Positions 25,331 to 36,780 of a stretch of 64,000 bases of DNA are shown piece after piece. Source of the DNA: Varanus komodoensis. Its lineage: Eukaryota > Chordata > Lepidosauria > Squamata > Varanidae. A program made the position numbers and the translations under genes. The stretch covers positions 53,305,146-53,369,145 of the forward strand of contig NW_025336087.1 in the NCBI RefSeq assembly GCF_004798865.1, read 5' to 3'. Position 1 is the stretch's first letter. The number at the start of each line of letters is the position of its first letter. Below the pieces are notes generated by a model. It made no database searches and had not been told where the DNA came from. It was given only the letters and a program-made list of their open reading frames with translations.

Positions 25331-28300
25331 GCTGGTCCTACATCCCGTCCTTTTCTCCTGACACAGGAACAAGTGGCAAGCATCCCCTGTGTCCATCCTG
25401 AGTCTGTACTTCATGACTTCTTGGTGCCACCTTATGCAATGCATGTGTTTTCAGAGCTCAGGGGTTATGACTGAAATGGTGAATATCCTCATTTAGGTTC
25501 TATGCCTGCAACACTCTGGCCTCTTTCTCGGAACACAGTTTTGCTTAAATGTGTTAATTCCTTTATGCACTTGAGCTGGTAACTGAGTTTGTGGCATCCC
25601 ATTGAACAGCAGTGCAGCAGGTGACAAACCATGTGCTAAGGGAACTGGTCTGCAATCAAAAGTGGCTACGTAGGGATTCTCCACCTGAAGCATTAGCATT
25701 CCTCCATGATCTGTTCATGAGTTTGACCTCACTTCTCACGAGCCCATTAGATTGTGGACAACCTGGGCTGGACTCTGCAAAGGTTTCTAATTCATGCCTA
25801 TAAAACTGAGAGCTACTGTCAAATATAACCGTACAAGGTATCCTATGTTGAGAAAAATGTCTTCATGTGCTGAATTATCTATAACATAGTTAGGCCATCT
25901 AAAGAACTGATTTCAGGGTAGTGTGAAAAATAGACTAGAACGAACAGATAAACTTTGCCTGCCAGGGTAAATAATTTACTTTGCAATTGGTGCCATGGCC
26001 CTTGTATTTCATAAACTATATCTAAATAGACTCCTTTTCTCTTAGGCCGATATGCCACATTGATGACCTACATGAACTACTGCAGGACTCATTCCTGGCC
26101 AATATCAAACCTTCTGTGTGCTCGTCTGACATTCTTCAACACCCAGATGATGCCCATGTACTATTTCAGTCGTGTTTACTCTACCGTTATGGGGACCACC
26201 CTCCTTTGCTTTTGGAACAAAATACCTTCTCTTACTGAAAGCTCTCCCATGAATTGATAAGATGGAGCAGGGAGACAATGCGGTGGCCAACCCTAAGTTC
26301 TGGCTTTTACAACTTGCAGCAATACCTCATCGTGTGTGGCAGTTGCAACAAGTTGTTGTCATACCTCACTGAAGACGGGGTAATTTTGCCACGCCTCATC
26401 GGCATACACAATATCCATTTCCAGTTCAGCAGCGGCAGCAGTAATATCAACTGCCCTGGCCAAAGTTCTGCAGTTATCAAGTCCTTGCCAGCCAGGTTTG
26501 TACTCCAGGCATAAATCATGCAGTTGTAGCTAAAAGAAAGGTCTGGAAGTGTGTTGGTCTTCTTGCAATAGTTAGCAAAGCCTTGCGGTCCATCTCAACT
26601 TTAGCAGGTTACTTCTAAAGAAACACATCTTTTTGCATCCATAAACCAAACCTGAAACTTCTTTTGCTACCTGTACACATATTTTTGTGTCTATGAGAGC
26701 TTGGGTTAATATCCTACTGACTTCCAATAATTACCATATCTTTTCCCAAAAGCATAACCACAATACCCTTTTTGAAAGTAATTTGCTGTTCCTATTGCTG
26801 TCAAAACACCTAACCTGTTTCAATTAACCCTTTTTAACCCTTGTCCATTTTTGGCATTCCAGTTTTTCTTCTTTATGCGTACAGTCGGGAAACTAATACG
26901 TTCTGCCAGGTTTTCAATGTATCTACCAACATGACTTAACATCCCTAAAAATTGTATTACCTTGCCGAGGTTGCATTTTTAAGATTTCTCCTGTTTTCTT
27001 TGAATCAATTTCTTACAGCCTTTCACCCAAGAAGGTGCTTACTCTTAACTTGTATTTATGCTTGTTAAATCTAAATCCAGCTGCCATAGCCTCATGTCAC
27101 CACTGATCATGTTGCCCTTTTGTTCTGCCCCATACTAGGAGAGCTTCAGTATAAACCTGAACATCAGCTACCCCATCAAACATTTGCAGAGAAAGATTTT
27201 GGGGTCAGATCTTATAGAATGTATGAAAGCAATATACCCCATAGGGCATATTAGAAGTACACAACTTTGAACTTTTCTTATCTAGCAGAACTTGCCACTA
27301 CTGGGGATGCATCCAGAGTTTAAAATATTTTGCACCAGCCATTTTGCTAAATATACCCTCTCTTGTAAACTGCGGAGAAATGATTTTTAAACATGTTTAT
27401 TAAGATTCTTTGACTCTCGGCATGGTCACAAGATGCCATTTTTATTTGTTTGTTTTTCAATGATGACTACTGAATGTACCCATTCAGAGCATTCCTCCAT
27501 CTTGTCAATTATTTCTAAGGCTACCGTTCTGTATAGCTCTTTTCTTTTAAGGCTAATGAGACCTTTCTCAGTGCTTGGATAAATAATTGGGTTCTGCTAT
27601 TCGCATTCAGTTCCTAATTTAGCTTTACCCTCAGAAAATCTGCACATTGAACTTCAGTTGGCTTGGACTTTGCACGTATCTCAGTTGTGAACAGGTCTGT
27701 AGGCCTAGGATAACCAAATGTTCTCCAAAGCTATTGCAAAGTTACCAGGTATATATCATCCTTCACCTTTACCCCTAGCCAACAAATAACTTCACTGGGA
27801 ATCACTTTCCCACTGTTAAACTTTTCATTTTGCCTCTTTGCTTTTAATCCACTGTAGTTCTTGCTTTAATGTATTAACAATTAAACCTGAAGGCACATTT
27901 ACCAGTGCAACCTTGTCCGTTTTGTAACTGATAAGCTGTCCATTACTCTGCCATGCAATCGTCCATTTCCACTTCTGACTAGGCTGCTGCTGCTGCCAGA
28001 AACGGCTTTTCTCTGCTTTCTTCTGTGCTGTCCTGGCAGATCACATTAGTTTGCTTGCTTGGTTTGTCTTCTCTGAGCTTGCTGCACTTGTTTGAAGACT
28101 CTCACCAAATGATTAAATAGCTTGCATGCATTATACACTCTCCTCATGCCAGGCACTGCCTGTTTGCATGTTGGATTCAAGATTTCTTGCAGTGTCTTAC
28201 TCTTTTAATTCTTGGGCTGTTTGTCTGAAATCCCTTTTCTCTCATTTGCTTTCTCTGTGTGTTTGGGGTTTTCCTGTTTATGTTTTGGCTGTTCCTTTTG

Positions 28301-28901
28301 CTTGCTAAACACTTGATTTACTGTTTCTGATTTGCCTTCCAGAACTGATGCAATCTGCAGAGTCTGCTTGACAAATTCTCACCGCTTTGCTTAGACTCAA
28401 ACTCACATCTTCTAAAAGACTTTTTTGTAGTTTTCCATCTCCAGTTCCTATTACAATCTCGTACCTTATTATAGACTCAGTAAGCTGCCCAAAATCATAA
28501 TCCTTGCTCAGCAGCTTTATGTCTGTGAGGATTTCTTCAAAACGTTCACCCTCCATTTTAACTTGTAGAACTTTCATCTGCAATGTTCCCCTTGGTTTCA
28601 GCAAACGGTATTCTGCAAATGTCTGCCAAGCAGCTTTTCCTCTCCTGCTTTAGCTGCATGCTATTAAAGATATCCGCAGCCTCGTTTCCTGCTATGGTAA
28701 AGGAGGCTGCTATTTTCTGCACAACTTCCTTCTCCGCAGAACTTTCCTGATCTCTCTCTCTTTCAAAACTGTGTTCAATTCCCCCACCTCCAAATTTAGG
28801 AGCTTTACCTGAGAGTTTCAGTTCCCTGGCTATCTTTAAAAGTTCCCTCATCTCACAAGTGTAGCTTCTTCTTTTCTTTCAACCCCGCTACTGGTACCAC
28901 A

Positions 28902-29310
28902 TGTTGTTTCTTAAATGAAGAAGCAAGCCTTCCTGGCTCTATAGAGAAACGACTTTACTAATCAACTAGTGAAGATTATTTGCACTCTTTTCTCTGCTGA
29001 ACCGGGCCATGCCTTGACCTCTCACTGGGCTAAGACAGTTTCAGTGAATGCACAGCGAGTCTTAAAGGAGCAATGCGCTATTCCCAGAACTCCGGCCTCT
29101 CCACCAGCACACCTTGTGGTGAGGGAATTGCAGTTGTCCCCTGCTGTCAGATCTGCCAAAATGCGAACACTGCGAACCTACTGAAGGCTCTGACAGAATT
29201 CCCATTTCAAAGAGTGCTTGGTGGACTATTTAATCAAGCTGAGTTTTATGTCCCCAAAGCACACTTAACTACCCTACCCTGCATCATCTGCTGTTCATAA
29301 ATACCAATTC
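28902..29310 (-). repeat. LTR (5' LTR of the Ty3/Gypsy fossil)
   Basis: Starts next to the candidate primer-binding site. The first roughly 190 bp align with the LTR at 24507. The outer end at about 29300 is a guess from the change in sequence character; no convincing target duplication was found. Confidence 0.5.
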
Positions 29311-30340
29311 CCCTTTTGAAATGACATTTATCACCACCTTACACCACTCTTGGCTGATGTGACATGACAAATGTCGTGAGCCCAAGTCCCAGAGCCATTG
29401 CTCACCCTTGCATATTTACAGCTAAATCAATTCTCAAGGCAATCTATACTACATGTGTAGAGAACAAGTTATTAGCACAGTATGAAAACCCAGTCAATCT
29501 CAGAGTTGCTGAAGTTGATCAAGCAACTTATTGCATTAACTCTCTTCTGTGAGAATTTAATTCACTTCTCCTTTTTGCTCCCCCTCCTCCTCACTGCCCA
29601 ATTCTTTTAAGTTTTTGATTTACTACAGTGCACATCGCAAAGACTTAACTGATGTGTTTTCAGTTTAGGAGAAAACACCCTGAATTGATGTTTGAGCTGT
29701 CTTTATAACAATGTTAAATGGTTGGAAACTGTCGAAGTGAAATACTTTTATGGCATGTTCCAAGTAAATGGTGTAAACTGTATTGATCTTCTATGAAGCA
29801 CAGAAACAGTCCCCGCATTATTTAAAGTGTAAATACCTACGTGGTTTAGATGTTGGCCCTTCTCCAAGCATTCAGGCTGAGTGACGGACAAGGAGGAGGA
29901 GTTTCCTGGCTTGCAGAGATCCTTTTTCAAAGTGCACACAATCGCTCGGTCTGTCAGATTACAGAATCATTTCTGTTTCATCATTTCTTTCTCTGGAAGA
30001 GAAAAAGTGGTTTCATGGGGCAGGGCTGGTATTCTGATAAAAGCTAAACTTGAGAGCTGAGCAATAGAAGCTTCAAAGTTAGACTCAAATGCTACAAAAC
30101 AAACCCAGAGACACTAGAAGGCAAGTCTTGATTCCTTCAAAGCTTGCAGGATGCAACATCTTTGCTTTTGATAATGCTCAGCTGGAAGCTCTTCCAGGTA
30201 TTGCAATGAGATCACAAAACTGGCAAAATGAGTGAAGAGCTGAGCTGTTTGTATCCCACTCTCCGAATGGCAAAATGGTCACCAGGTTGTGCGGGGTAGG
30301 ATAAAAGAAACAACGATGAAGCCCTGATATATGGGGATAG

Positions 30341-30362
30341 GGAGAGAGAGAGAGAGAGAGAG
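30341..30362. repeat. (GA)n microsatellite
   Basis: Perfect GA dinucleotide run of about 11 units. Confidence 0.95.
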
Positions 30363-32149
30363 CGATTCCCTTCACTTATTTTTATTCAGGTCAGCTTCTG
30401 CCAACTACCTGGCAATGCAGTTATCATTCAAATATCTGTCTCAAATATCCAAGTAGGCAAGAGAGAACAGATTTCGGCAATTGTGTTGGCAATTCAGTTC
30501 TTTAATTGTCTGTAGTTGGAGTAATTCTGTGAACTCTTGTCCAAAGAACTGAGTCATGCAAAATAAAAGCGAAGGCATGCCTTTCTAGTGACACCGGTTG
30601 GGTTGCAGTCCATCAAATGCTTGAGAAGCTCACAAGCTGCCTGGCTGCTTTGCAGGAATGAAGGGCATTTCTCCTCACTCCTTGTGCCACCTTCTTCATG
30701 GGACCTGCTCAAGATCCCAGTGTATACGGAGAATAAAAGAGATAGATTAGCATAACTGACTGTTTAGTTATTAAGATTAAATAGCCTTTATTGCAGATGT
30801 TTGCCAAGGCAAATGCTCCCCAGTGGAAGACTCTAAGCAGTTAAGATAGATTTGATGAGGATTTTAATTGCTCTTATGCAAGTGGTAATGGAAAGTTTTT
30901 TATTAAATGTGATGCAAGAGCCAATCAATAGTTTGAAAAACAAAAGACGTTTTGTTGCCAAGACTTCAGGCATTTTTTTTCTTTGTAGCAATGCTGGGAT
31001 GCCAGAAAAGTACCTTACATTGTTTTGTCGCTTCCTCCGCTCCATTATGCTTCATGCTTCCCAACTCTGGTTGCTTTATTGTTATGAAGGCCAATTTGTT
31101 TTAACATGGCCAAATAGGTTTGTGCTGAGATAAGAAAAAACATAGGAGCAATAAAGCCTTCTAAAATATATACAGAGAGAGTGAGAGAAGTATCCTCAGG
31201 GCTTATTAAACCAACTAATGCAAACTTGTTCTCATCTCTGTGCTCACACCTATTCGTTGAGCGAATTGCTTGGAATCGTTCTACCGTTTTCCTCAGGAAA
31301 GAAGACACGTACCTGCTCCCAACCCCATTTTTGTTGTGCATGAAAGAATTCCCAAAACCACGTTGACTGTCACAGCTTCCTTCCTGCCCAGGGGAAATAT
31401 TGTTCTGTGAGGTGTTGACAGCTCTGTGTCCAAGAGAGCTCGTGTGCAGGGAACCTGAAGTTCTCCGGACTTCTTCGTGGGAAGCCATGACAGTTCAAAG
31501 GGTTTAGGGAGCCCCGTGTGGGAGATGAAGCGTGGCAATGCTGACGTGAGGTGGGACCAGTGGCGCCTTCTGCCTTGAAGGGAGCCGGACATTTGATTTA
31601 TCTGACGTCGATGCACAAGACCCGCGTGAGAGCGTGGAAGGGAGCCCTTTGGGAAGGGACCCTCGTGATGTCCCACCTCACTGCACCTTTCGTTTGGTGA
31701 GAGATTGTTTCTCAGGAGCTCCCTGTATTCTTAATTAACCCAGCTAGAGCAACTCTTAATGACTTCCCTCTTGATCACCTTCCCCCTGACTTCGCTCCTG
31801 GCCTCAGCTGCCTGGCTGGGATGCTTTCTGCAATCTCTTTCTTTCTGCCCGGCAGCTTTGTCTGATGCATGCTTCAGTGCATGCACTCAGACAAGAGAGC
31901 TTGCCCAATACATATCTATGTCAAAAGCTGGCTTGGATCTGAGAGGTGTTTTTAATGTCTCTGAACATGCCAACCTGCCTCCTGCCTTGAGGGAGGGGAA
32001 ATCACAGTTCAGAAAACATGAAAACATGTAGGAATGGTAATAAACAAGGAAGTGCGATGCGCCTTTGTAAGGTGGACAGCTCCCTGGTAGGAAGCCCTAA
32101 TTGTTGCCGTTGCTTTTAGGTGTTCGAATGCACTCAAGTGAATTATGCA

Positions 32150-32370
32150 TTGCACTGTTTTGAATGACAACAGCCATTTCTGACTCCATTAATATGGAAG
32201 ATTTCAGCCAAATGCTTTTAAACGATAGCTTCTCTTTATTTGTAATTTCAGACTCTATTGATTTCCTTCTGTTCCCTTCATTATGATTTCAATTGATTAC
32301 CTTGGCAACTGCAGTAACAATGATTGTACTTGACACTGTCTGAGACTCTTGAGATGGTATTTGAATAGGA
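32150..32370. other. Candidate conserved non-coding element
   Basis: Unique, AT-rich, with an RFX-like 'ccttggcaac' and a SOX-like 'aacaatgattgt'. These motifs are common by chance, so this is only a suggestion. Confidence 0.2.
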
Positions 32371-33419
32371 ATGGTATAATTTTGAGGGAAAATGCCTCCA
32401 AGAACCTGCCATTAAGGGTACACTTACACTTCACTTTTATTGACTACCCCCTCTTTTGAGTAGGCCCCTGTCAGGGTCTCTGCTGCTACAAGGGCTGCAG
32501 CAGAAATGGGCTATAATTTCTATGACTCTTAAGGTAAAAAGTTTCTCACAATCCAAAGAGCGAGGAGAGTTTTTCCCCTCCTTTTGCACTGATCTTTCCT
32601 TTCTCCTCACCACCACTTTCTGCCTCAAGGGATGTCTCACAGGAGTCAGTCTCTTTTGCAAATGCCTCAGCTATTTATTGAAGAGGTTGTTTGAAAACTT
32701 CCAGGGCAAGCAAATACAGAACGTTACCTCTCTCCACCTCTGTATCCCGTTCACAGTCCTCATCTTCCAACCTGAAGCAGTTCCTGGGCCAGTGTGTTGT
32801 CCCTAGTTAGTCTCACTGAGCTGCCATCGCTTTCAGTGCTTCCACTTTTGGTGGGACTATGATATTTTCCACTAGCCCTTGCAGTCGAGAGGAAAGCCAG
32901 AACCCCTGCACCCCAAACAACTCCAACCTACATCAAAAGACTAAGGAAAGCAGGGCAATGCGGGAGGCAGCTCCCTGCTAATATCTTCCGATATAATGGG
33001 GGTTTTACCATTTGATTGCCTTGCAGGATTGAGATGGAAGAGCCTTGCATTTGGGCAGCATATGTGGTTTCACTTGCAAGCAGTGTGTGTGGCAGAGCAC
33101 TCGCGTCAGCACGGCCCTGCTTGCCAAACTGTGCGTGTCTATATCCAATTCACATATGCAATTTGGCTCTTTGGGTTGGCCTAAATTCTTGTACTGGTGC
33201 CACAGACATGGGTCCAATCTTGTTTGGCAACATAGCAATCGAGACCTTTAGGAGATTGCGTGGGATGCTAAAATGGTGTTTCACATGCTATGGTTGAAAG
33301 GCACTGATTCTGAAAGCAGAAGGAGGATTTTCCTGAAGAAAGCATGGCCAATGAAGCTGCCTGCCACCGATGCCTGCAGGGGACGCTGGTCCTCCCATGA
33401 CCCTGCACCCCTGCAGGGC

Positions 33420-33520
33420 TAGAGCAGCAGATTTTGAAATGGAGACTCTTTTATGACATCCCCCATAACCATACCCCCGAAAACAATCCAAACATTCAGG
33501 CAATTGCATCAATCCATATC
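33420..33520. repeat. Dispersed repeat sharing a core with 58440-58545
   Basis: 'atgacatcccccataaccat' here pairs with 'atggcatcccccataactac' at 58485. Sequence on both sides is also alignable ('ttgaaatg' / 'tttcaatg', 'gtccaraaat/gcatc'). I do not know the family. Confidence 0.4.
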
Positions 33521-34179
33521 TAAATAAATTCTATCCATGTTCCTCTCTACCAGTGCAGATCTTAAGTAAATCTAATGGATCTTGCCCATGCAGGGCCAAC
33601 CTATTCCTAAAAAGTTTCATTGAAACAGAGGACATAAGAAAACCCATGCTGGTTCAGAGGAACCCTGGGGGTTTGCTTGGGTCAGGAATGTGCAAAGAGG
33701 GGGCAGGTACATGAGTGGTGCCTACACTCCATTTCAAATATCCATTTGCCTGCATGCACATGCATTCCAACTGGGTGGAATTCATAGAGCGAAAGTCTTT
33801 GGGGTGGATGCGGCAGGCACGTTGGGCTGTCCAGGAGAACTGCCTCACCACCGCAAGTCTGTGCTTTGTTTCATGTGTGTGTATTCCAGGGGGGTGGAAT
33901 GCTTAGAGTGAGCATTTCAGGTGAGGCTTAGGGTTAGGTCCTCTCGGGTCCTGCAGCCACTGTGAGGATTGTGGCTCCATTCAGAGGAAATGGGCAATCT
34001 GAAGGCAGGGAGGGGTGTCAGCAGTGACCCACTTCATTTGAAAATGGCCATGGTGAACCTTGCTTCCGCGAGACCACTGAGAGCTTTCTTACATGAGGAG
34101 TTAACCTGCTGTATTGACTTTCAGCTCCATTGCAGGACTGCATTTTGTCAGAATCCCGGAATCTCAATTTGAGAAGAGG

Positions 34180-34676
34180 GAATAAAACTCGGTTCGTGGG
34201 AAAGACCAAGCATCCAGACCATCTGAGGCTTTATTGTATTTACCCCAAGGTTCCCGCGGTACTCACGATAATGCATGCATTACCGGGCAGGCAGAGATGA
34301 ACTCTGCTGCAAAGCTTCAACACAACTAGAGAGTTTTTATATACTCCCAGTCACATACAGGTACAGGGCAATTGATGACAGAATGCAGACATTACAATAA
34401 GGTTCTGAGGTCATCACATACAGAACAGATAAAGGAATGCCAGTCAATCATACTGTAACAATGAGATTACAATATTTCTAATTGCATTGTATTGACACTT
34501 TAGTTGAGTAACTTGAACCCATCTCCAGGTCTGCTCAGACATGCAAATTCAAGTTACTAGAAACTATTCATGATAAGCTCAGACCCTTATCTCGGACTCT
34601 AAACATTCTGAATGATCAGGGCACATGGAGCCTCTGGGCTATCAAAAGCTACTTCCTTGTAAACTGAATTCCAACA
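34180..34676 (-). mobile_element. Possible solo LTR fossil
   Basis: Read on the minus strand there is a TATA-like 'gagtatataaaaactc' (about 34330-34345) and, roughly 100 bp downstream, an AATAAA signal in 'aaatacaataaagcctc' (34228-34244), the spacing expected for an LTR promoter and poly(A) site. No coding parts or target duplication were recognised. It could equally be another promoter-bearing repeat or chance. Confidence 0.3.
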
Positions 34677-36535
34677 ATGACTATTTGCAATGTATATTTG
34701 GACTGGATGGCCTGTCTACTGTAGCCCACAGCTAAAGGTGAGAGAAAGGAGTGGGGGAATGCCATTTTAAACAGTGACTGCTTGGTTTTGAGAAGGAAGA
34801 CAGGATTTGATCCCACAATGCAAAAAAGCACACAGGAGTAATGCTTTTCAGACAGGATTTATCCAAATTTTCCCAACAATTTCAAGCTCTGCACAAAGAG
34901 CATTTTTGTTCCTGCTTACTCTTACATAACATATAGGAAGCACGCTGCTATAGTGTAAGAACCCAATTACTCAAGTAGCAAGCTGCATTTTCTTTCACTG
35001 TTATAAATAATAGTCCATTTTCCTTGCCCCCTTATAAACAAAACAAAGCAAAACTGGGAAAGTGGTGAAACTGGAAGGTCAGGAGATCTAAAGAAGCTGT
35101 GAGCAATTTGAGTAAGGAAAGATAAGCACACAAAAACCCCTCCTGTAGAAAAGCTGTTATTCTCTGCTCTGCCCCTCACACATTTTTTCTGCACCTGAAA
35201 CCTAGAAACCACCTTGGATTTCTACTTGGCTCCTATTCCTTTTGTACCATTTTTCTCAGTTCAGAGGAGGGTGTAATTACCTGACATTTGAGAAAAATGC
35301 CCTAATATACATGGCCTAATCACTTATTACAGGAAAATGATATTCAGGCTGCAATCCTCTATCGAGTTACCTGGGAGTAAGCCCCACTGAGCTCAGTGTG
35401 AATTACTTCTACATCACACGGGTAGGGTTGCACTGCTAATTATGCTATAATCAGGATACTGTAACTATACCAGCGTTGCCGCTTCAATCCATTTTCTGTG
35501 GAAGAAACAGCCTTTCTTCCTCTGTTCAGCCCTGCCTGAATTGACAACACAGCAATGCTGCCAATCTGCACCAGATCCAAGTATTTAAATTGTTCCAGTC
35601 TTGAATGCCCCTTTGCTTTCTTTGCAAAGTGTCTCGGCCAAGTTTTCCCATTCATTTTCTGGACTGACCTTTGGTTCACTCCTTCTTCAGCATTTTACAG
35701 GCATGCCTGTGTTCTTTGGCTTTCTAAAAGGATTAAAATTGCTCGGTCACTTCACAAAGGTTGGCAAGAAAAAAGAGAGAGGGATTTTTATGCGGGTGTG
35801 TGCACTTTACAAATGTAAGGCTATAAAAGTACCAGGAGAAGTTAGGCCATTAGGTGAGCTTAGGTGGCTGCTAAGGGTTACCCACAGCAGGGGACCTCAT
35901 TTAATGAGACATCCATGGATAAGCATCCCATGGAGGCCAAGACAGATTGCAGCCTCGGCCTCACCAAAAGGTTGAGGGCATGGAGGACACATTGGTAGGT
36001 GACACGGAAGAGAAACGTTCCATTTATTGAAGGTCTGGCTTAGTTAATGGCATTTCCTTTTTCTAAGCACCTCCTTCTTAAAATATTATCACTTCAGACT
36101 CAAGAGCTCACAGTTCCTTTCTGGAAGATAACAGGGGTGGTTTCCACAGAACCATGTTATGTTGCCCTTGTTTCTTGCATGCCTTCACTCTGGAGGGCTC
36201 TGGTCACAGGGTACGTGGGATAGGAAGAGTTGTCCAAATAATTGAGGAATCTGAGAAAACTCCACGAATGTATAAGAAGATTCAAGCTGAGAATCAGTGG
36301 TGATGAGTACATTGCAGCTTGCCATGGAAAAATAATGTTACTTATGTAAAGTCATGACTAATACCAGTGAATTATTAGATTCAATGTAAATGTTAGAACT
36401 CCACGCACACCAACGATTCTAGGAATGCAGGGCATTGACAAGCATCAGCCTCAAGGGCTGCAGTGCTTAAGAAGCCAACTGTAACATTTAGACATAGTTT
36501 TTAGAAAGTACTACATTTCTTAAGTCATGATGTGT
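34677..36535. other. Unassigned DNA
   Basis: I see no gene. One well-preserved short dispersed repeat at 35348-35434 is listed separately. Confidence 0.5.
35348..35434 (+). repeat. Squamate short dispersed repeat, best copy in window
   Basis: 'ggctgcaatcctctatcgag', 'ttacctgggagtaagcccca', 'ctgagctcagtgtgaattac' and 'agggttgcactgc' follow a repeat very common in lizard genomes (usual form: 'ctgggagtaagccccattgaa ... acttacttctgagtagac'). I believe it is a non-autonomous element but do not recall its class with certainty. Confidence 0.75.
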
Positions 36536-36780
36536 CCATTTAGAAACATAGAAAAAAGGCAAGTCAGAAGGGGCCTCCTGGGCCACCTGGTTTGACCCCC
36601 AGCTCCAGCCGGCTCCACTCATGTAATCCCCAACATGTGGTTGTCCAGTCTTTCCTTGAACACCCTCACTGGTGGGGCCTCAACCACCCCCCTTGGAAGC
36701 CCATTCCATTTATGTTCTATGATATGAACTGTTTTACTTTGTCTCAAAGGGATATAGAAGAACTGAAAGGACATAACCAA
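36536..36780 (-). mobile_element. CR1 LINE 3' fragment
   Basis: On the plus strand this reads as a reversed CR1 3' end: 'aaacatagaaaaaaggcaag' (tail side), 'cagaaggggcctcctgggcc', 'gtggttgtccagtctttcct', 'tgaacaccctcactggtggg', 'ggaagcccattccattta'. No reading frame survives. It is a different, older subfamily from the copy at 5970-7030. Confidence 0.7.

Larger units (their letters stand above)
24507..29310 (-). mobile_element. Ty3/Gypsy LTR retrotransposon fossil
   Basis: A decayed LTR retrotransposon on the minus strand. Two diverged terminal repeats start 'tgtgtgaagaagca' (24507) and 'tgttgtttcttaaatgaaga' (28902). Next to the second is a candidate primer-binding site at 28883-28899 (minus strand TGGTACCAGTAGCGGGG), two bases from the repeat, resembling the initiator-Met tRNA type. 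A gag-like part spans about 28850-28305 (with LTDIKLLSKDYDFGQLTESI), reverse transcriptase traces lie near 27300-26900 (with GFRFNKHKYKLRV and FLGERL), and the integrase C-terminal side near 25700-25490 has LAHGLSPAALLFNG. It carries many breaks, and the terminal repeats differ strongly, so it is old. The right boundary is uncertain. Confidence 0.75.
29311..34179. other. Unassigned DNA, mostly unique
   Basis: I see no gene. It contains a (GA)n run at 30341-30362, a CpG-bearing patch at 31520-31680 with two CRE-like TGACGT cores (31542 and 31603), and an AT-rich unique patch at 32150-32370 with 'ttaccttggcaactgcagta' and 'aacaatgattgt' that could be a conserved regulatory element. The segment 33420-33520 is listed separately. 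Confidence 0.45.

Noticed and set aside
33630-33665. CR1 tail-like 'ggacataagaaaacccatgc'
   Set aside because: Short match without the CR1 3' UTR body next to it.
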